Of a stretch of 64,000 bases of DNA, positions 1-11,389 are shown piece by piece; within the stretch, counting starts at the first letter, position 1; the number at the start of each line of letters is the position of its first letter. Location: assembly GCA_018292915.2 (NCBI GenBank), contig JACVVK020000333.1, positions 436,001 through 500,000 on the forward strand, written 5' to 3'. A model generated the notes under the pieces. It had not been told where the DNA came from. It saw only the letters and a program-made list of their open reading frames with translations, and searched no databases. The DNA comes from Batillaria attramentaria. Lineage: Eukaryota; Mollusca; Gastropoda; Batillariidae. The position numbers and the translations under genes were made by a program.

Positions 1-293
1 TGCCGAGGGGGGGGGGGGGGGTGAGGGTGGATGACCACCTTGAACCACTCCGGCTCTCCAGTAATTCACCCACCCAACCCCCTACTTCCCCCTGCCCGCC
101 CTCCACTTCCCTTCCGCCCTCCCCCATCACCCCCTCCTTCCCTTCTATCACGCACAGAGACTGACGGACAGACTGTACGCGCGTCTGGAACACGCAGACA
201 AACACGCGATCGCAAAAGATTACAACCTCTGGAGACCAAGTGTTGACGAGTGGACCAATTTTTTAGAGACTATTTTTATACCGCAATAAAGAG

Positions 294-300
<7 letters not shown>
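1..300 (+). pseudogene. 3'-terminal piece of a Sox-like exon 2 / 3' UTR
   Basis: This stretch matches the downstream flanks of genes 1 and 2 (14,636-14,880 and 24,833-25,035). Its second half also matches the C-terminal codons of gene 4: in frame from 195 it reads QTNTRSQKITTSGDQVLTSG and stops at TAG 264-266. An AATAAA signal lies at 285-290, followed by a GA repeat (302-326), as after gene 4. It is either the 3' end of another family member to the left of the window or a detached remnant. No HMG box is visible on this side. Confidence 0.6.
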
Positions 301-325
<25 letters not shown>

Positions 326-329
326 AACC

Positions 330-1480
330 TGTTGTGTGTATATGCTATACACAGACGTGAGAGGTTGTGTTTGTTATGAATTTGTGGTTGTGTTCAAGTG
401 CGCTGGAACTTTTCTGCGCTGTGTGGATAGTTACTACCAGAAATGATTGAACTGGACTATCGCCAGTGTCTCTCGGCTAGCAGGAAACGGACAGATGTGA
501 CCTGAAGCTGAATGCGAGTGCCTGAAAATGAAAAGGGTGTTGTGATTTGAATTCGAGAGAAATTCTTCGCAATTGCAGCTATTGGAATTGTTTGTTTTTG
601 GTTTTTTTTTCTTTCCATAGCTACTAACTCCCCAACTGAATTCCCTCTCGAAACTTATATCAAATGTGCCTGGCTGTGTCGACAATACTAAGAAGCGTGC
701 TCAGTGTCCGTGCGGGAAAGCCGACTGACAAATTGACTGATTGCGAACAAGCATGAAGAATCTGTGCCACCGTTACGCCTGAGTGCCTCCGCCGCCTTGG
801 GAGTCAATGACGCGGTCTGATTGTGACTGGATGACGGAACAGAGGATGCGCAAAGCATTTGGATGCACGAAATGGATTTCCCTCAGTCGAATTTTTCTTC
901 TGAACATTGTAACAGAGGACCCTTCTGTGCCTGTGTAAAATCGTGCTCATTGTGACTTTTTTCCTCCACAGTTACGGATTAGAATCTTATTGAGATGATT
1001 TTTTTTTTGGTAGCAAGACACAAAACGTATATTTTGCTATGCTAATAATTACACAAAAACCTCAGGGCTTTTACTATATAACGGTGCAGCCGCGCCGAAG
1101 CGTATCGATTGATAAACTTATGCATAATCCTTGGGGTATCAACTTGTGTACATAATCACCGTAATGTCCATCAGATTCAAACTTTGTCATGCTTTTGTGA
1201 TCACACTGGCTGTACTTTTTATATAAAAAATTCACATAGGAATGAATGATTGAATGCTTTAGATGGAATTTAGCATGCTGTCTCTTATCCCATTGTAGTT
1301 AGTTTGAATTCACAGCCTTTTTCCACTTCAAATACATCATGCCGTCATTTTCATATGCTAATGAATGATTGAATGCTGTAGATGATGTTCAGTGTGCTGT
1401 CACTTATACATTGTAGTTGTTTTTATTGAATTCACAGCCTTTTTCCACTTTCAGTCGCTCAAACTTGACTTATGTGCGTG
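330..1480 (+). repeat. duplicated downstream flank, no gene seen
   Basis: The sequence is paralogous, with indels, to 14,890-15,760 and partly to 40,110-40,480 (+) and 45,000-45,560 (-). It holds no convincing coding region. It marks the 3' side of a Sox-like duplication unit. Confidence 0.6.
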
Positions 1481-1499
1481 TCTGTGACGTTGAAGAAAC

Positions 1500-2470
1500 G
1501 CCAAGCTGTACAATCGTCTTTGTCAAGGCTGTTGAGAAAATAGTAGAACTTTTACTATTATGTTCGGTAGATTGCTATAACGCATCTAGTTATATTGTGA
1601 TGTATGTTTTCCATAAGTGTGATTTATGTAGCCATAAGTTATTACTGTTGTATGAGCTGTCAGTTGAAGCACGGATCAGATGGAAAAAAAAAAACTATTG
1701 TGACATGATGATGGGCAGAGCTAGAAAGGAAAGAGTCGATACTGGTACGGTGAATCTCTTGTTGTGCAAAATGGAGCAACTAACACACTATATGTACACG
1801 TAATGCGAGAGGTGACACAAGACGGAATTTTGTTGCGAGAGATGTAACGTTTTATTTTGTTTTTGTTCTATAACAAAAAGAGAGAAAGAGAGATTGATAA
1901 AACGTCTTTTCAAACATATCGAAGAAAAAGGCAAAAATTTGAAAAAAACATTCATCACTTTAACAACAACAACAACATCCTTTTTACAAAACGCAGAGGG
2001 CGGAGACCGATCCAGAAAGGAAAGAGTTAATGCCTATACACTATTCGGGTATCTTGTGTGAATTGGAGAAACTTACTCCTTACATGTACATGTAGTGCGA
2101 GAAGTGAAACGCGATATTTTGTTCAACGAAGAGTTGGTACCTGTGGGCTGTTCGGGTTTCTGTTGTGCAAAATCATAGTGGACACGTTGTGCGAGAGGTG
2201 AAGCCAGAATTTTGTTCAACGAATAGAGGGTGAGAGAGAGAGAGAGAGTGTGAGAGAGAGAGAGAACGAAGATAATGTACAGAGTAATATTATTATCTTG
2301 ATGGAGAGCAAAACTTGAAGGCAAACTATTCGCATCAAATGATGACAATTTTTTTTGTATACAGTATTTTTTCAAAAGACTCGCATTCAAAAGATGTCGC
2401 TGTCTTTTTTGGTAATAAAATGTTGAAAACAAAATAATTCACTGTTATCATGGCTTTGCTTTTCAGTAGA

Positions 2471-2475
<5 letters not shown>
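1500..2475 (+). repeat. dispersed repeat 'D', copy 1
   Basis: This is one of eight copies in the window of a roughly 0.5-0.9 kb unit. Others are at 15,848-16,350, 29,969-30,455, 50,288-50,784 and 59,797-60,665 (+), and 31,716-32,230, 44,430-44,850 and 62,875-63,245 (-). Landmarks are 'gatgggcagagctagaaagg', a short GA repeat and an end close to 'aataaaatgttgaaaac', usually followed by a GT microsatellite. This copy carries extra internal sequence. No reading frame is shared between copies. Confidence 0.7.

Positions 2476-2514
<39 letters not shown>
2472..2514. repeat. (GT)n microsatellite
   Basis: An uninterrupted GT repeat at the end of repeat D copy 1. The equivalent tract at 16,349-16,474 is about three times longer. 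Confidence 0.95.
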
Positions 2515-2515
<1 letters not shown>

Positions 2516-2704
2516 GGGTGTGATCTACACAAACTGAAATGAAATGCAGAGTAAGGAACACCTTGTACACATTTCACAATGATTACACCTGAACACCACA
2601 AACATATTTGGTTTGACATGGAGCTGTACTGTAACATACACACGAACGCACACACATTGTTGACTGTCTCGCTTACATGACAATCAAAAACTATGACAAA
2701 CACC

Positions 2705-2742
<38 letters not shown>

Positions 2743-2745
2743 GAT
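2515..2745. repeat. segment repeated almost exactly at 16,475-16,710
   Basis: Positions 2,526-2,708 and 16,486-16,668 read nearly base for base the same, and both end in a CT repeat. The two are about 13.96 kb apart, which is evidence for tandem duplication of a unit carrying the Sox-like gene. Confidence 0.8.
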
Positions 2746-2821
2746 AACAGTCTTCATATTTCAAATTATTCCGTCATGAGAAGAGATGCTTCATCATCAC
2801 AGCACACCGGTCTTGCCCTCT

Positions 2822-2885
2822 AATAATAAAAATAAATCACATTTATACAGCGCAATTCTTGAAAATACATTAACACATTGTGCAG

Positions 2886-2930
<45 letters not shown>

Positions 2931-3140
2931 TAAAACACATTCTAAAACAGCAGGCACCACGGTTACATGAATCAACAGAAGGCAGGTTGACACAGGTAAG
3001 TCTTAAGGTCTGATTTGAAATATGCCAGAGCAGCTTGCCGCGGTCTCACGCTAGCAGTCAGTTCCAGACAAGAAGAAGAGGAACCGGGGTGGTAAACTGG
3101 AAACAGCGCTCGTCAAAAGATTTCGTGAAGGCGAGCCCAT
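2822..3140 (-). mobile_element. LINE 3' end (L2/CR1-like), with internal AC repeat
   Basis: On the minus strand the sequence ends 'gcgctgtataaatgtgattt' plus an ATT-rich tail. Upstream of it a degenerate frame carries the motif FKSDLKTYLC, typical of the C-terminus of L2/CR1-like retrotransposon reverse transcriptase proteins. The same end is at 35,790-36,075 (+) and 18,300-18,400. An AC microsatellite (about 2,886-2,925) sits in the 3' UTR. Confidence 0.55.
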
Positions 3141-3591
3141 TGGGCCGTTTGGCATGTACAAGAACTTAACAAATTATCACAGTTGATATAAGAAGCATGC
3201 AGTAATCGTCTCCTCTCCCCCCTTCCCAACCCCACACCTACCCTCTCTCCCCTCCCCACCCACACCCCACCCCTCAATGCAATTAGACCTGGTAAAAATT
3301 CGGTTTAAAAGTATGTATCTCATCTTTTTTATACAAATATTTTATGGCACCAGAGACACAATCATTATCTAGATACAGTTTGAGCGATTTTGAATGGGTT
3401 TACCTGCGCCGTCAAACGAGGTACGGCCACGGTTTACACCAAAAGTATGAGAGCGATCACTTTTAAAACTTACTCTGTTCAGAGCCCGTTTTCATGCTGT
3501 CAACAGTAAAAAATACAACGCAATTTAAACTAATTCAGACTTAGGGTTTGTGTGGGTATGCGTTTCATGTGATTTTGGTAGGGTATGTGTA

Positions 3592-3651
<60 letters not shown>

Positions 3652-4127
3652 ACTGTGTACGCGCGTCCGATTGTGTAATATGAGAGATGTTTAGCGGAGA
3701 TGAAAGACTGACATCAAGTATGTTGATTATGTAAGAAAGTACATGTATGTAACCTATGTCGTGCCTCTTTGTACACGCAAAACCCCAAACTGACGAATGA
3801 CGTCAAATAGTATGTCTGGCCGTTTAACGTCACTCACTTTCCGACGCCAGCACGAGAAGTTCTATGCAAGGTCATTGAAAACAGGTATGTCTTTCAAGTT
3901 CTTATCGATGTCTATCATCATGCAAAGTTTAAAACATGTGGTGATTTCAGATTCCGAGAAAACGCCAGTGTGAAATTTTGAGTCAAGGTGATTCAAACTG
4001 ACATATCTTGAAAGGTCTTATGGCTCTCTATCAGCATTACATGCCAAGTTTGGTATCTCCGCTGTTTGTAGATTCTGAGAAAATGCTAATGTTAAGGTTT
4101 ACTGTTGACACACAGACAGACAGACAG

Positions 4128-4209
<82 letters not shown>

Positions 4210-4300
4210 GACGGAGGGTTATTACATAGACTCCCTTCGTTACACAAGTGACTCGCCAAAAACCCCGTAGGGTTTGTGGTCACACATGATCAAACTGTGA
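3141..4300. repeat. repeat-rich intergenic stretch with long GT and AC tracts
   Basis: It contains (GT)n at 3,594-3,649 and (AC)n at 4,132-4,206. Positions 3,280-3,470 match 35,395-35,590 in reverse. The stretch after the AC tract ('agggttattacatagactcc') recurs beside the Sox upstream regions at 35,240 and 47,125. No coding region is supported; the frames through the tracts are Thr-His or Cys-Val artefacts. Confidence 0.7.
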
Positions 4301-4399
4301 CAACCCGCGTCTCGCCGAAACACAGCGGCCGACGCTCTCCACAGTTGACTGACGAAATCCTTGGCACGTGTATGTAACTAGAGGAAGGGGGGAGGGGGG

Positions 4400-4652
4400 G
4401 GGGGTGTCGTGGTCACGACTAGTGATGCCGCAACTGTCGCGCCGACGGACATCTGGAGTGGGACTGAAAAACTAAGCCGGCACCTTCCAAAGACGACTTG
4501 CAACTTTTGACACGGGTATTGCCTGATAAGCTGTGTCTAGCACCGTCCACCTCCCCACTAAAGCCTCCACGTGCCTTGAGCTTCTGAGCTGAGGTAAATA
4601 GAGCTTACTTGAATCGTTCTCGTGGGTAGATATCCCCATTCCCCGATAACCT
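4400..4652 (+). repeat. degenerate copy of repeat family 'X'
   Basis: Landmarks 'aactgtcgcgcc', 'aagccggcaccttcc' and 'gagctactgagctga'-like text match 43,160-43,420, 55,020-55,190/56,312-56,400 and 61,420-61,600. This is an old, diverged member with no coding region. Confidence 0.5.
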
Positions 4653-4663
4653 GCCCTTTTAGG

Positions 4664-4767
4664 GTGGGTGGGTGTTGGGAGTTTAACGTCCTTTTCCACC
4701 ACATAGGGTGATATCAAAGACTGGGCAACGATGAAAAAGCCAGTACAAATATTTGGCCCCAGCCGGG
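4664..4767 (-). mobile_element. truncated tRNA-SINE (3' half) with target-site duplication
   Basis: Reverse orientation. It carries the 3' body of the SINE seen complete at 43,909-44,076 ('gtgatatcaaagac', 'tttaacgtccttttcc'). It is flanked by an 11-bp direct repeat GCCCTTTTAGG at 4,653-4,663 and 4,768-4,778. The tRNA-related 5' half is missing, as expected for a 5'-truncated retroinsertion. Confidence 0.75.
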
Positions 4768-4779
4768 GCCCTTTTAGGA

Positions 4780-6832
4780 CAGTCTCCTACCACCTCGTGG
4801 CGTGGGAGTAAGTGAGCGAGGTCAGTTGTGACTGATTAACGCCGCGCACGCCACAAAATATGCATATACTTCGCGGAAATGTTTTTCTATGTGATCCTTT
4901 TTTACGTGATTAGATCCAAGCAAAACACAATTTCACCCCGGCCCAAAACCAGCCGTAAGGTATACTGAGTTCCAAATGTTCGGAATGACGCACTTTCCGC
5001 GCATTTTTGGTTTATTTGACGTAACTGGAGTAACTGAAACTGTCAGTAGTAAAACACACCAGTCCTTTTAGAAAAGCAGATATCTTTGAAACGTCACCTC
5101 TTCTACTCTGAGATTACAACGCTTTAATCCGATTCTCTTAGCTAGATGACAAACACGGCTTTGGGGAGTCCGAGATTTTCACAGGCCATGCCGGCCGCGT
5201 TCAGCTGCGGGCGATTGACTCGAGGAACACAAGAAGCCGAGCGGTCCAAGGGAAAGAACTCGTCACTACAGCGTACTCTCTGGGGCACTGAGTCTTTCAG
5301 GGGAAAGTACCTTAATGGCGCAAGTGATGGCAGGCTGTCTTCAGAGGTAGGCGTGTTTCAGAATCAGAGACATACATAACATGTCTCTGTCTGAATGAAC
5401 TATGGGAAGTATGGGAGATAGGTCTAGTGGTTTGTACGAACAGTTTACTCATATAAATTTCTTTTTAGTACTGTGCAGTGATGTAAACTTGTAAGTTCCA
5501 TAAGTTGCATATCAGTTAAAAGAAGACCCAATAGATCTGAGCAGAAGTTATAGTTTTACAGAGGGGGGATTTTCTGCAGTGACATGCAGACAATGGAGAT
5601 TAGACTAGCATGGTTTCTGCTGCTCTTGGCTGGATACGTACGTGAATACTCCACATTCTGCAGACTCGAGTGCAGTCAGAGTGAAATCATGTCGGCCTCA
5701 GCTGCATCGTCTGCTAGTGTGTGAGCTTGCAATGTGCAGTGTTTTGACATGAAAGTCAGCATACTGCACCCTCACCCCCCCCACCCCCTCCCTTTTTTCA
5801 TGAAAAGACAGTGGTGAAAAAAAGCAAACTCAACAGGGTTGGCACATATGTTTCAGTGTGACCAAGACCACTGTCTGTTTTAGAAGTGTATAAACAAGTA
5901 TGAAAGTGTATTTTCTTTTCTCATGTAAATTATTTTTCATCTTCTTACACATTGTACACATCCATCCACATCAAGATCTTGGTCTCATGAATTTTTGCTT
6001 TGTTTTGGATAACTTTGTGAGCTTACACATACCCCATTCCCAGTTTTCTTGCTTCTGACATCTGTTGTGTTAGGGCTGCTCTGTACTGGCATTTCTTTAA
6101 ATTTGCAATTGGGAAGATTTATCAGGTAGTGCAATTTTATGAGATAGAGATTTTCCAGTTGACTTCATGTGTAGAAACCAGTAATGCCATTTCAGTCTCC
6201 CTGAATAGGGAGTATAGGGAGCACAATATATCGGCAAGTGATAGAGATGATTATGTGCATTGATGAAGACTGGCGAGAATTGGAGGATGACCTCCTTTGA
6301 CTACACTTCCAGTAATGTGATGCAAACAGAGCTGGAATAACATTTGTATCTGCAGATGGAGCCATTCAAGACTCACCGTTTGGCAGTTGGGCAGTGTGTG
6401 GTCTAACTGATTCAAAGGCACAAGGAAAGAGTAACTTTGCAGAGTAAAGTTACTTTGTTTTACTTGACTTTCCTAAGTAAGCTGATTTATGAGGAACTTG
6501 AAATATAGCACATTTCTCAATGAAATTGTGCATGCTGCTATCTTGAGGAGGGGGTGGGGCTAGGGTCTTCAAAGTGATCATACTACATGTACTTCCATTT
6601 ATTGCAACTGTTCAGAGCAGTGTAGTTAATGTTCAGGTTCGGTGCATGTATAGCTGTTTTTCGCTACTTTACAGTACATGTATATTCATTTGTATTATTG
6701 TACTTTTGTTGTACCCCTTACTTAATGAAACAGCAGTGGGACAGAGTGTGCTCTGATCATTCATCTTATGGTGATCCACACGTGGAAGCTAAGAGTAAAT
6801 GAAAGGTGGTGTTTTTTTCTGTTTAAACAAAT
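4780..6832. other. intergenic, no gene seen; short Sox-like match at 5,242-5,266
   Basis: No coding region is supported. The part from 5,090 to 5,350 is a diverged member of repeat family X. Inside it, 25 bases at 5,242-5,266 match the Sox exon-2 stretch encoding SKGKNSS. The rest appears to be unique AT-rich sequence. Confidence 0.55.
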
Positions 6833-6833
6833 A

Positions 6834-7116
6834 AAAGCGACACAAAAGGGACAGAAACCACTTAACTTTGACAAAGGACGGCACAGGTCGACGTTAACAA
6901 ATGGGACATAACTTCAACAAACAAACAAAAGGTAACTCTGCGGACATACAGTATGTCAGTACGTCCGCAGAGTTACCTTTTGTTTGTTTGTTGAAGTTAT
7001 GTCCCATTTGTTTATGTCCTGAAGAAGGCGTAAGCCGAAACGTCGACCTGTGCCGTCCTTTGTCAAAGTTAAGTGGTTTCTGTCCCTTTTGTGTCGCGTT
7101 TATTTGCTTAACTCGT
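6834..7116. repeat. long inverted repeat (fold-back), Penelope/DIRS-like terminal sequence
   Basis: The left arm (about 6,834-6,956) and right arm (about 6,957-7,116) are reverse complements meeting near 'cagtatgtcagtacgt'. The left arm lacks about 26 bases present in the right arm (about 7,014-7,042). The same sequence occurs once, in reverse, at 45,735-45,890. The right arm contains 'ctgaagaaggcgtaagccga' (7,019-7,038), reminiscent of the conserved region near termini of Penelope-like elements. No reverse transcriptase is present. Confidence 0.65.
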
Positions 7117-7431
7117 AACCACTTCGCAGTCATTACCGTTTCCGTTTCTGTTTAAACAGTTTAGTTACAGCACTGAGTTACTCAATGAATGTGACAGTCC
7201 ACAAAGGCAAGACATCTGTTGGGTGGGGGTGGGGGTGGGGGATTGTGTTGTACATACACAAAACCATCATTTTCAAAATACTTTAAGAATGTAGACGAGG
7301 CACCTACTTTATAAGCCTTCGTATAAGGCTTAAATTCAGTAAGTCAGCTCCTAATAAAAGTAATATATGTCTCAACCATGTACACATAATTATTTCTTGT
7401 AAAACAGATTTCTGTTCTGCACACAACTAGT

Positions 7432-7526
7432 GTCTTAGATTCAAGTACAGTGCATACTGATGTCTTAGGTTCAATAACAGTGCATACTGGTGTCTTAGAT
7501 GCAAGAACAGTGCACACTGATATCAA
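7432..7526. repeat. three-unit tandem repeat, about 34 bp
   Basis: Three imperfect units of the type 'gtcttagattcaagtacagt' plus 'gcatactgat' run in direct order. No function is apparent. Confidence 0.7.
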
Positions 7527-7605
7527 AGACCTTGGGATCAGATATTTTCACACCCAGGATCTGTCGTAAGAAATAGCACCGTTTTAAAGTTCTAAGTCAA
7601 ATAGA

Positions 7606-7965
7606 AAACCTAGGGATTTTTTTTTAGTCCACACAGGATGAATGAGGTTTGTGGTGGTGGGTGTGTGTGTTGGGCTGGTTCGTTGACTTGCGTTGATGTG
7701 TGTGTATGGTTGTTTTTCTTATTTTTAGGTGGCTGTTACAGTGTTGGTTGAAAACAAATGAAATGTAGGCAGGATCAGGTACAGCAAACCTAGGGATTTT
7801 TTTTTAGTCCACACAGGATGAATGAGGTTTGTGGTGGTCGGTGTGTGTGTTGGGCTGGTTCGTTGACTTGCGTTGATGTGTGTGTATGGTTGTTTTTCTT
7901 ATTTTTAGGTGGCTGTTACAGTGTTGGTTGAAAACAAATGAAATGTAGGCAGGATCAGGTACAGG
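7606..7965. repeat. 180-bp exact tandem duplication
   Basis: Positions 7,606-7,785 and 7,786-7,965 are the same with one G/C difference that I can find (7,660 versus 7,840). The unit contains a pyrimidine-rich run ending 'atttttag'. No open frame of note. It is either a very recent duplication or an assembly artefact. Confidence 0.9.
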
Positions 7966-8369
7966 CAATATGATTTTGACATGAGGTTAACTTTGTAGCA
8001 TTAAAAAACTTTTAATACTGTTCATGGGTGGAAATATGCGGCCAGTAACATTGTGTCCGAATTCATTGAAATTACATGTAGTACATGTATAGCGGCTGAA
8101 AGCGGGTGTGCTTTTTCAGTGTTGGATTGGTGTGGTGGTACAGATTGGGAGTGAGGGAGAGTGGAGGGATGGGTGGAGAGGGTGATCATACTCATAGGTC
8201 TCCATTGATTGCTTTCAGGATCAGTTTAATGTCAGAAATAATTTTTTTGTCGTTTTGTTGTTGTTGTTTGTGGGGTTTTTTTTTTCATTCTTGAAGGGGG
8301 TGGGTCTTCCTCTATACTTACTGTATTAATGTCATTTATTCACTTTTTTGACTGTTTCAAATGTTTTTA

Positions 8370-8372
8370 ACT

Positions 8373-8414
<42 letters not shown>

Positions 8415-9800
8415 TGTGTGTGTGGTGTGTGTGTGTGTGTGTTGGAGGGGGGTGGGGGGGGGGATTAGCGTGAAAATCTGTGGACCTCAGTCTCTGTTCT
8501 ACCACAAGTCACTGTGCGAATTATAACATAACAGGCCTTACTCAATGCAGTAACTCAACTCTCAGTAGTAAGTCTCACAGGTCAGCCATCAACTTCCCTA
8601 AATGCAAGAGCTGTTCTTTGTAGAACTTTGTAAGAATAGGAGGGGGGGGGGGGAGATACTATTAAACTTCTAAGACAATGTACTAGTACTTTGCAAGAAC
8701 AAATACAATAACATAACTGACTGATAGATTTAGAGACTTAGTTCACGGCACTTGTTTGGACTTTTCTGCCTGTACCCCTCTGAAAAGGATCACACGTTCA
8801 CATACACCATAACACCACCCACCCCCCCCCTCCTCCCGAGCGGTCCAAGGGAAAGAACTCGTCATTGCAGCTGTGGCCGGCGAAAGACAAGAGGGTCGGG
8901 CAGGGATGATGGCCGAGATGGGGGTGGGGGGGGGGGGAGGGTCCCACCCGTGAAAGCCATGCTCCCGAGGGTAGGGTTTGTTAGTCAGCAGTTAGGGCTT
9001 TACACCGAGCAAGCGACGACTAATTCGTGGCCCCTGGGGTAGGGCGGGTTAATCACATCTACATGTGTCAAGTTGAGAAAACGCCGGATTGCTCTTTCAT
9101 GTGGATTGTGAACTCGCACTAGAACGTTTTATACCAACCGCCCTTTTCACAGATTTCATTCAGAAAAAAAAAAAAAAAAAATCATTCGCGTCCGGAAAAC
9201 ATCCTCAAGTTATTAGCTACGAAACTATACGTCCGACAAATGATCTTTTTGGTGATCGGAAACTGGTGAGCGCGGCCTGAAAAGTCTCACAAAGCAGCAC
9301 GCCATTCACACTGACGATAAAATTATTCCATGGGCGGAGATGGATGTCCTTGTTTTCTTTGCTCACCACTTCAGTTGTGCTGATTTCATTCTATGCATGT
9401 GTTACGGTGTCGGTCGGTGTAGACTGTTGCCACTGACGGACTGGGTCAGTCACCGCCGGACTGGTGAAGCCGATGCCGCGCCGGCCACTTTTGTCCTTCA
9501 CAACGTGAGACTTAAACTACCCGATCTTACGTTCGAACGTGCACTTACGGTTGAACATTAAACAAGTTTAACGTCCTTTTCCACCACGTATCGGTGATAT
9601 CAAAGACCACAGCAAAGCCCCTGAGACAGCCCCTCTTTCTGAAATGTACGTCAAGTTTTGCATGAACGACGGTGTATTAAATTCTTACCTTCAAGGAAAG
9701 AGTAATCATGTAAATAATGTTGATTGCGGGGGGGGGGGGGGGGGGGGGAACACAAACAACAAAGACTTGCGGCAAAAGGAGGGGGTACCATTATACAAAC
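8370..9800. other. intergenic, GT tract and homopolymers; short Sox-like match at 8,841-8,864
   Basis: It holds (GT)n with GTGG interruptions (8,373-8,441), a poly-A run (about 9,163-9,181), a poly-G run (about 9,728-9,748) and a SINE 3' remnant (9,567-9,611, minus). The 24 bases at 8,841-8,864 repeat the Sox-like KGKNSS codons seen at 5,242. No gene seen. Confidence 0.6.
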
Positions 9801-9833
9801 AGATAAGTAATGGTTTCGAACACTATCAAACAC

Positions 9834-9918
9834 GAATCACCTACAACACACACTGGACACAGCGCCGTAGAGTACCATGCATTTCGTCCCTCTTCTAGTT
9901 TCAGCGCGCGAGCACACG

Positions 9919-9963
<45 letters not shown>

Positions 9964-10330
9964 TGTGCATGCTAGCACATACTAGTACTGGACAAGTGTA
10001 CATAAGTATGAACTGGACAGACTTGCTTGCAAAACTGTGATGGCTGCCGCACTGTGACATTTTCGGCAAGGTAAGAAACTGCAGAACTGACGAGGAAAAG
10101 CACGTGTTTGGGGGCGGGTCCAGTCAGTCGGCCGGGGTGAGGTGGGGGGGGGGTGGTGGGGTCAGTCCTGAAAGAGGAAAGGGGGTGGGGGATGATAAAA
10201 CGGAGGGTGGCCGAGGAAAGTTGACAGAGGGGAGGGAGGAGGGTGTCATGAGGCAACACACGGTGACGCAATCTTACGCGATCTTACCACACGAACAGAC
10301 TCCTGCTCGACTTCGCTGTGACATGTGCGG
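9834..10330 (+). repeat. duplicated Sox-gene upstream region (copy at gene 1)
   Basis: It is shared with 22,436-22,880 (inside gene 2's intron), 34,760-35,220 (minus, gene 3) and 47,160-47,640 (gene 4). Landmarks are 'cagcgccgtagag', an AC microsatellite, 'gatggctgccgcac' and 'cacgtgtttgggggcgggtc'. Conservation next to every family member makes it a candidate distal regulatory or simply co-duplicated flank. Confidence 0.65.
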
Positions 10331-10332
10331 AC

Positions 10333-10470
10333 AACAGATATGCGCAGTGACTTACGCGGCAATGAATGCCATTGAATGGTCAAATTAGGCTCCGCCCCAC
10401 CGTCAGTCAGCTGGTATTGCAGGGGAGCAGCGCGTGGTTTGAGTCACAACTTGGTTCTTCGGACAACACT
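10333..10470 (+). promoter_or_regulatory. proximal promoter of Sox-like gene 1
   Basis: It aligns with the promoters of genes 2-4. It keeps an NRF1-like 'atgcgcagtg' (about 10,340), a GC box 'ggctccgccccacc' (about 10,388-10,401) and 'cgtcagtcagctgg'. It lacks the 'cataaaaagg' TATA-like box of gene 4; the corresponding text is 'gcaggggagcagcg'. Inferred by alignment only. Confidence 0.5.
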
Positions 10471-10704
10471 ATGGAGTTTCCAAAAGCCGTAAAGAAGTCG
10501 ACAGACTGTCACCACATCAAACGACCTAAGAATTGTTTCATGGTGTGGGCCACGGAAGAACGTCGGCGGATAAACCAGCAGTTTCCAGGCGTAAACAACG
10601 CCGAGATATCAAGGCAGCTGGGGGAAAAGTGGCGAACTATGACAGCAGAAGAGCGGCAGCCATACAAGGACGAGGCTGACAGATTGGCACGCCTTCATAT
10701 GCTG
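10471..10704 (+). CDS. Sox-like gene 1, exon 1 (N-terminus and most of HMG box)
   Basis: This exon encodes residues 1-78 of a predicted nuclear DNA-binding protein of the Sox HMG-box family. The HMG box starts near residue 15 and the wedge residues FM (23-24) are present. The Sox signature RPMNAFMVW reads RPKNCFMVW here, with Met to Lys and Ala to Cys. The start is the ATG that aligns with the MEFP/MDFP starts of genes 2-4; an in-frame upstream ATG at 10,366 lies in the promoter block and is unlikely. The donor is CTG|GTACAG at 10,704/10,705, identical in position to genes 2-4. The N-terminus is only about 14 residues and lacks the [12 protein letters not shown] motif of its paralogues. The AEIS.QLG.KWR and LHM positions fit Sox groups C and B by eye; group assignment is uncertain. 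Confidence 0.85.
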
Positions 10705-11321
10705 GTACAGTACCAAAATTGAGCAGTCTCAGTGTGCACTCTGAAGTCTAAAGAGAGACCTCCCCTTCCACTCCCATTCTGTAAAAAAATTAAGGACATG
10801 TAGTGTGAAAACTTGCCCCACTGGCAAGTGCTGGAACATTATTCTGTAGGAGTACGATGAAAACTTGTCCCAGTGTTTTTTTATTTTTTTTTAATTTTTA
10901 TTTTGACAAACGTTTCCAGAACAGTGTATGCATTCCGGCTGCCAGTGTCACTGTCAGTTCACTTAGGGTGAATTTGACATTCAGACCATAACTTGCATTT
11001 GTGCCACATGACGCCATAACAAGTGCGGACAAAACAGGGGGTAGCGTGCATGACATCATATAGTTTCTCGTGCTGTCAGTCATCACTAGTAGATTGATCG
11101 CCTGTCCAAGTATGGTATATGTGCATACTGTACCTCCTTACCTCAGTGTCAGGTTGTAAACACAGAATGTTGCTTGCGCGGCGTTAAGCCCTAACTAATT
11201 AACTAACTAACTAACTTGTAAATACAGGTTGTTTTTTGGGGGAATCTGGTATAATGTTTGGCGCGGTTAACCACCTCACTGCTAGCGCAGATTTCAGTAC
11301 CGACGCGCTCATAGTCAAGTG

Positions 11322-11389
<68 letters not shown>

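Noticed and set aside
7432..7526. CRISPR-like array
   Set aside because: Three imperfect direct repeats without spacers in a eukaryotic context.
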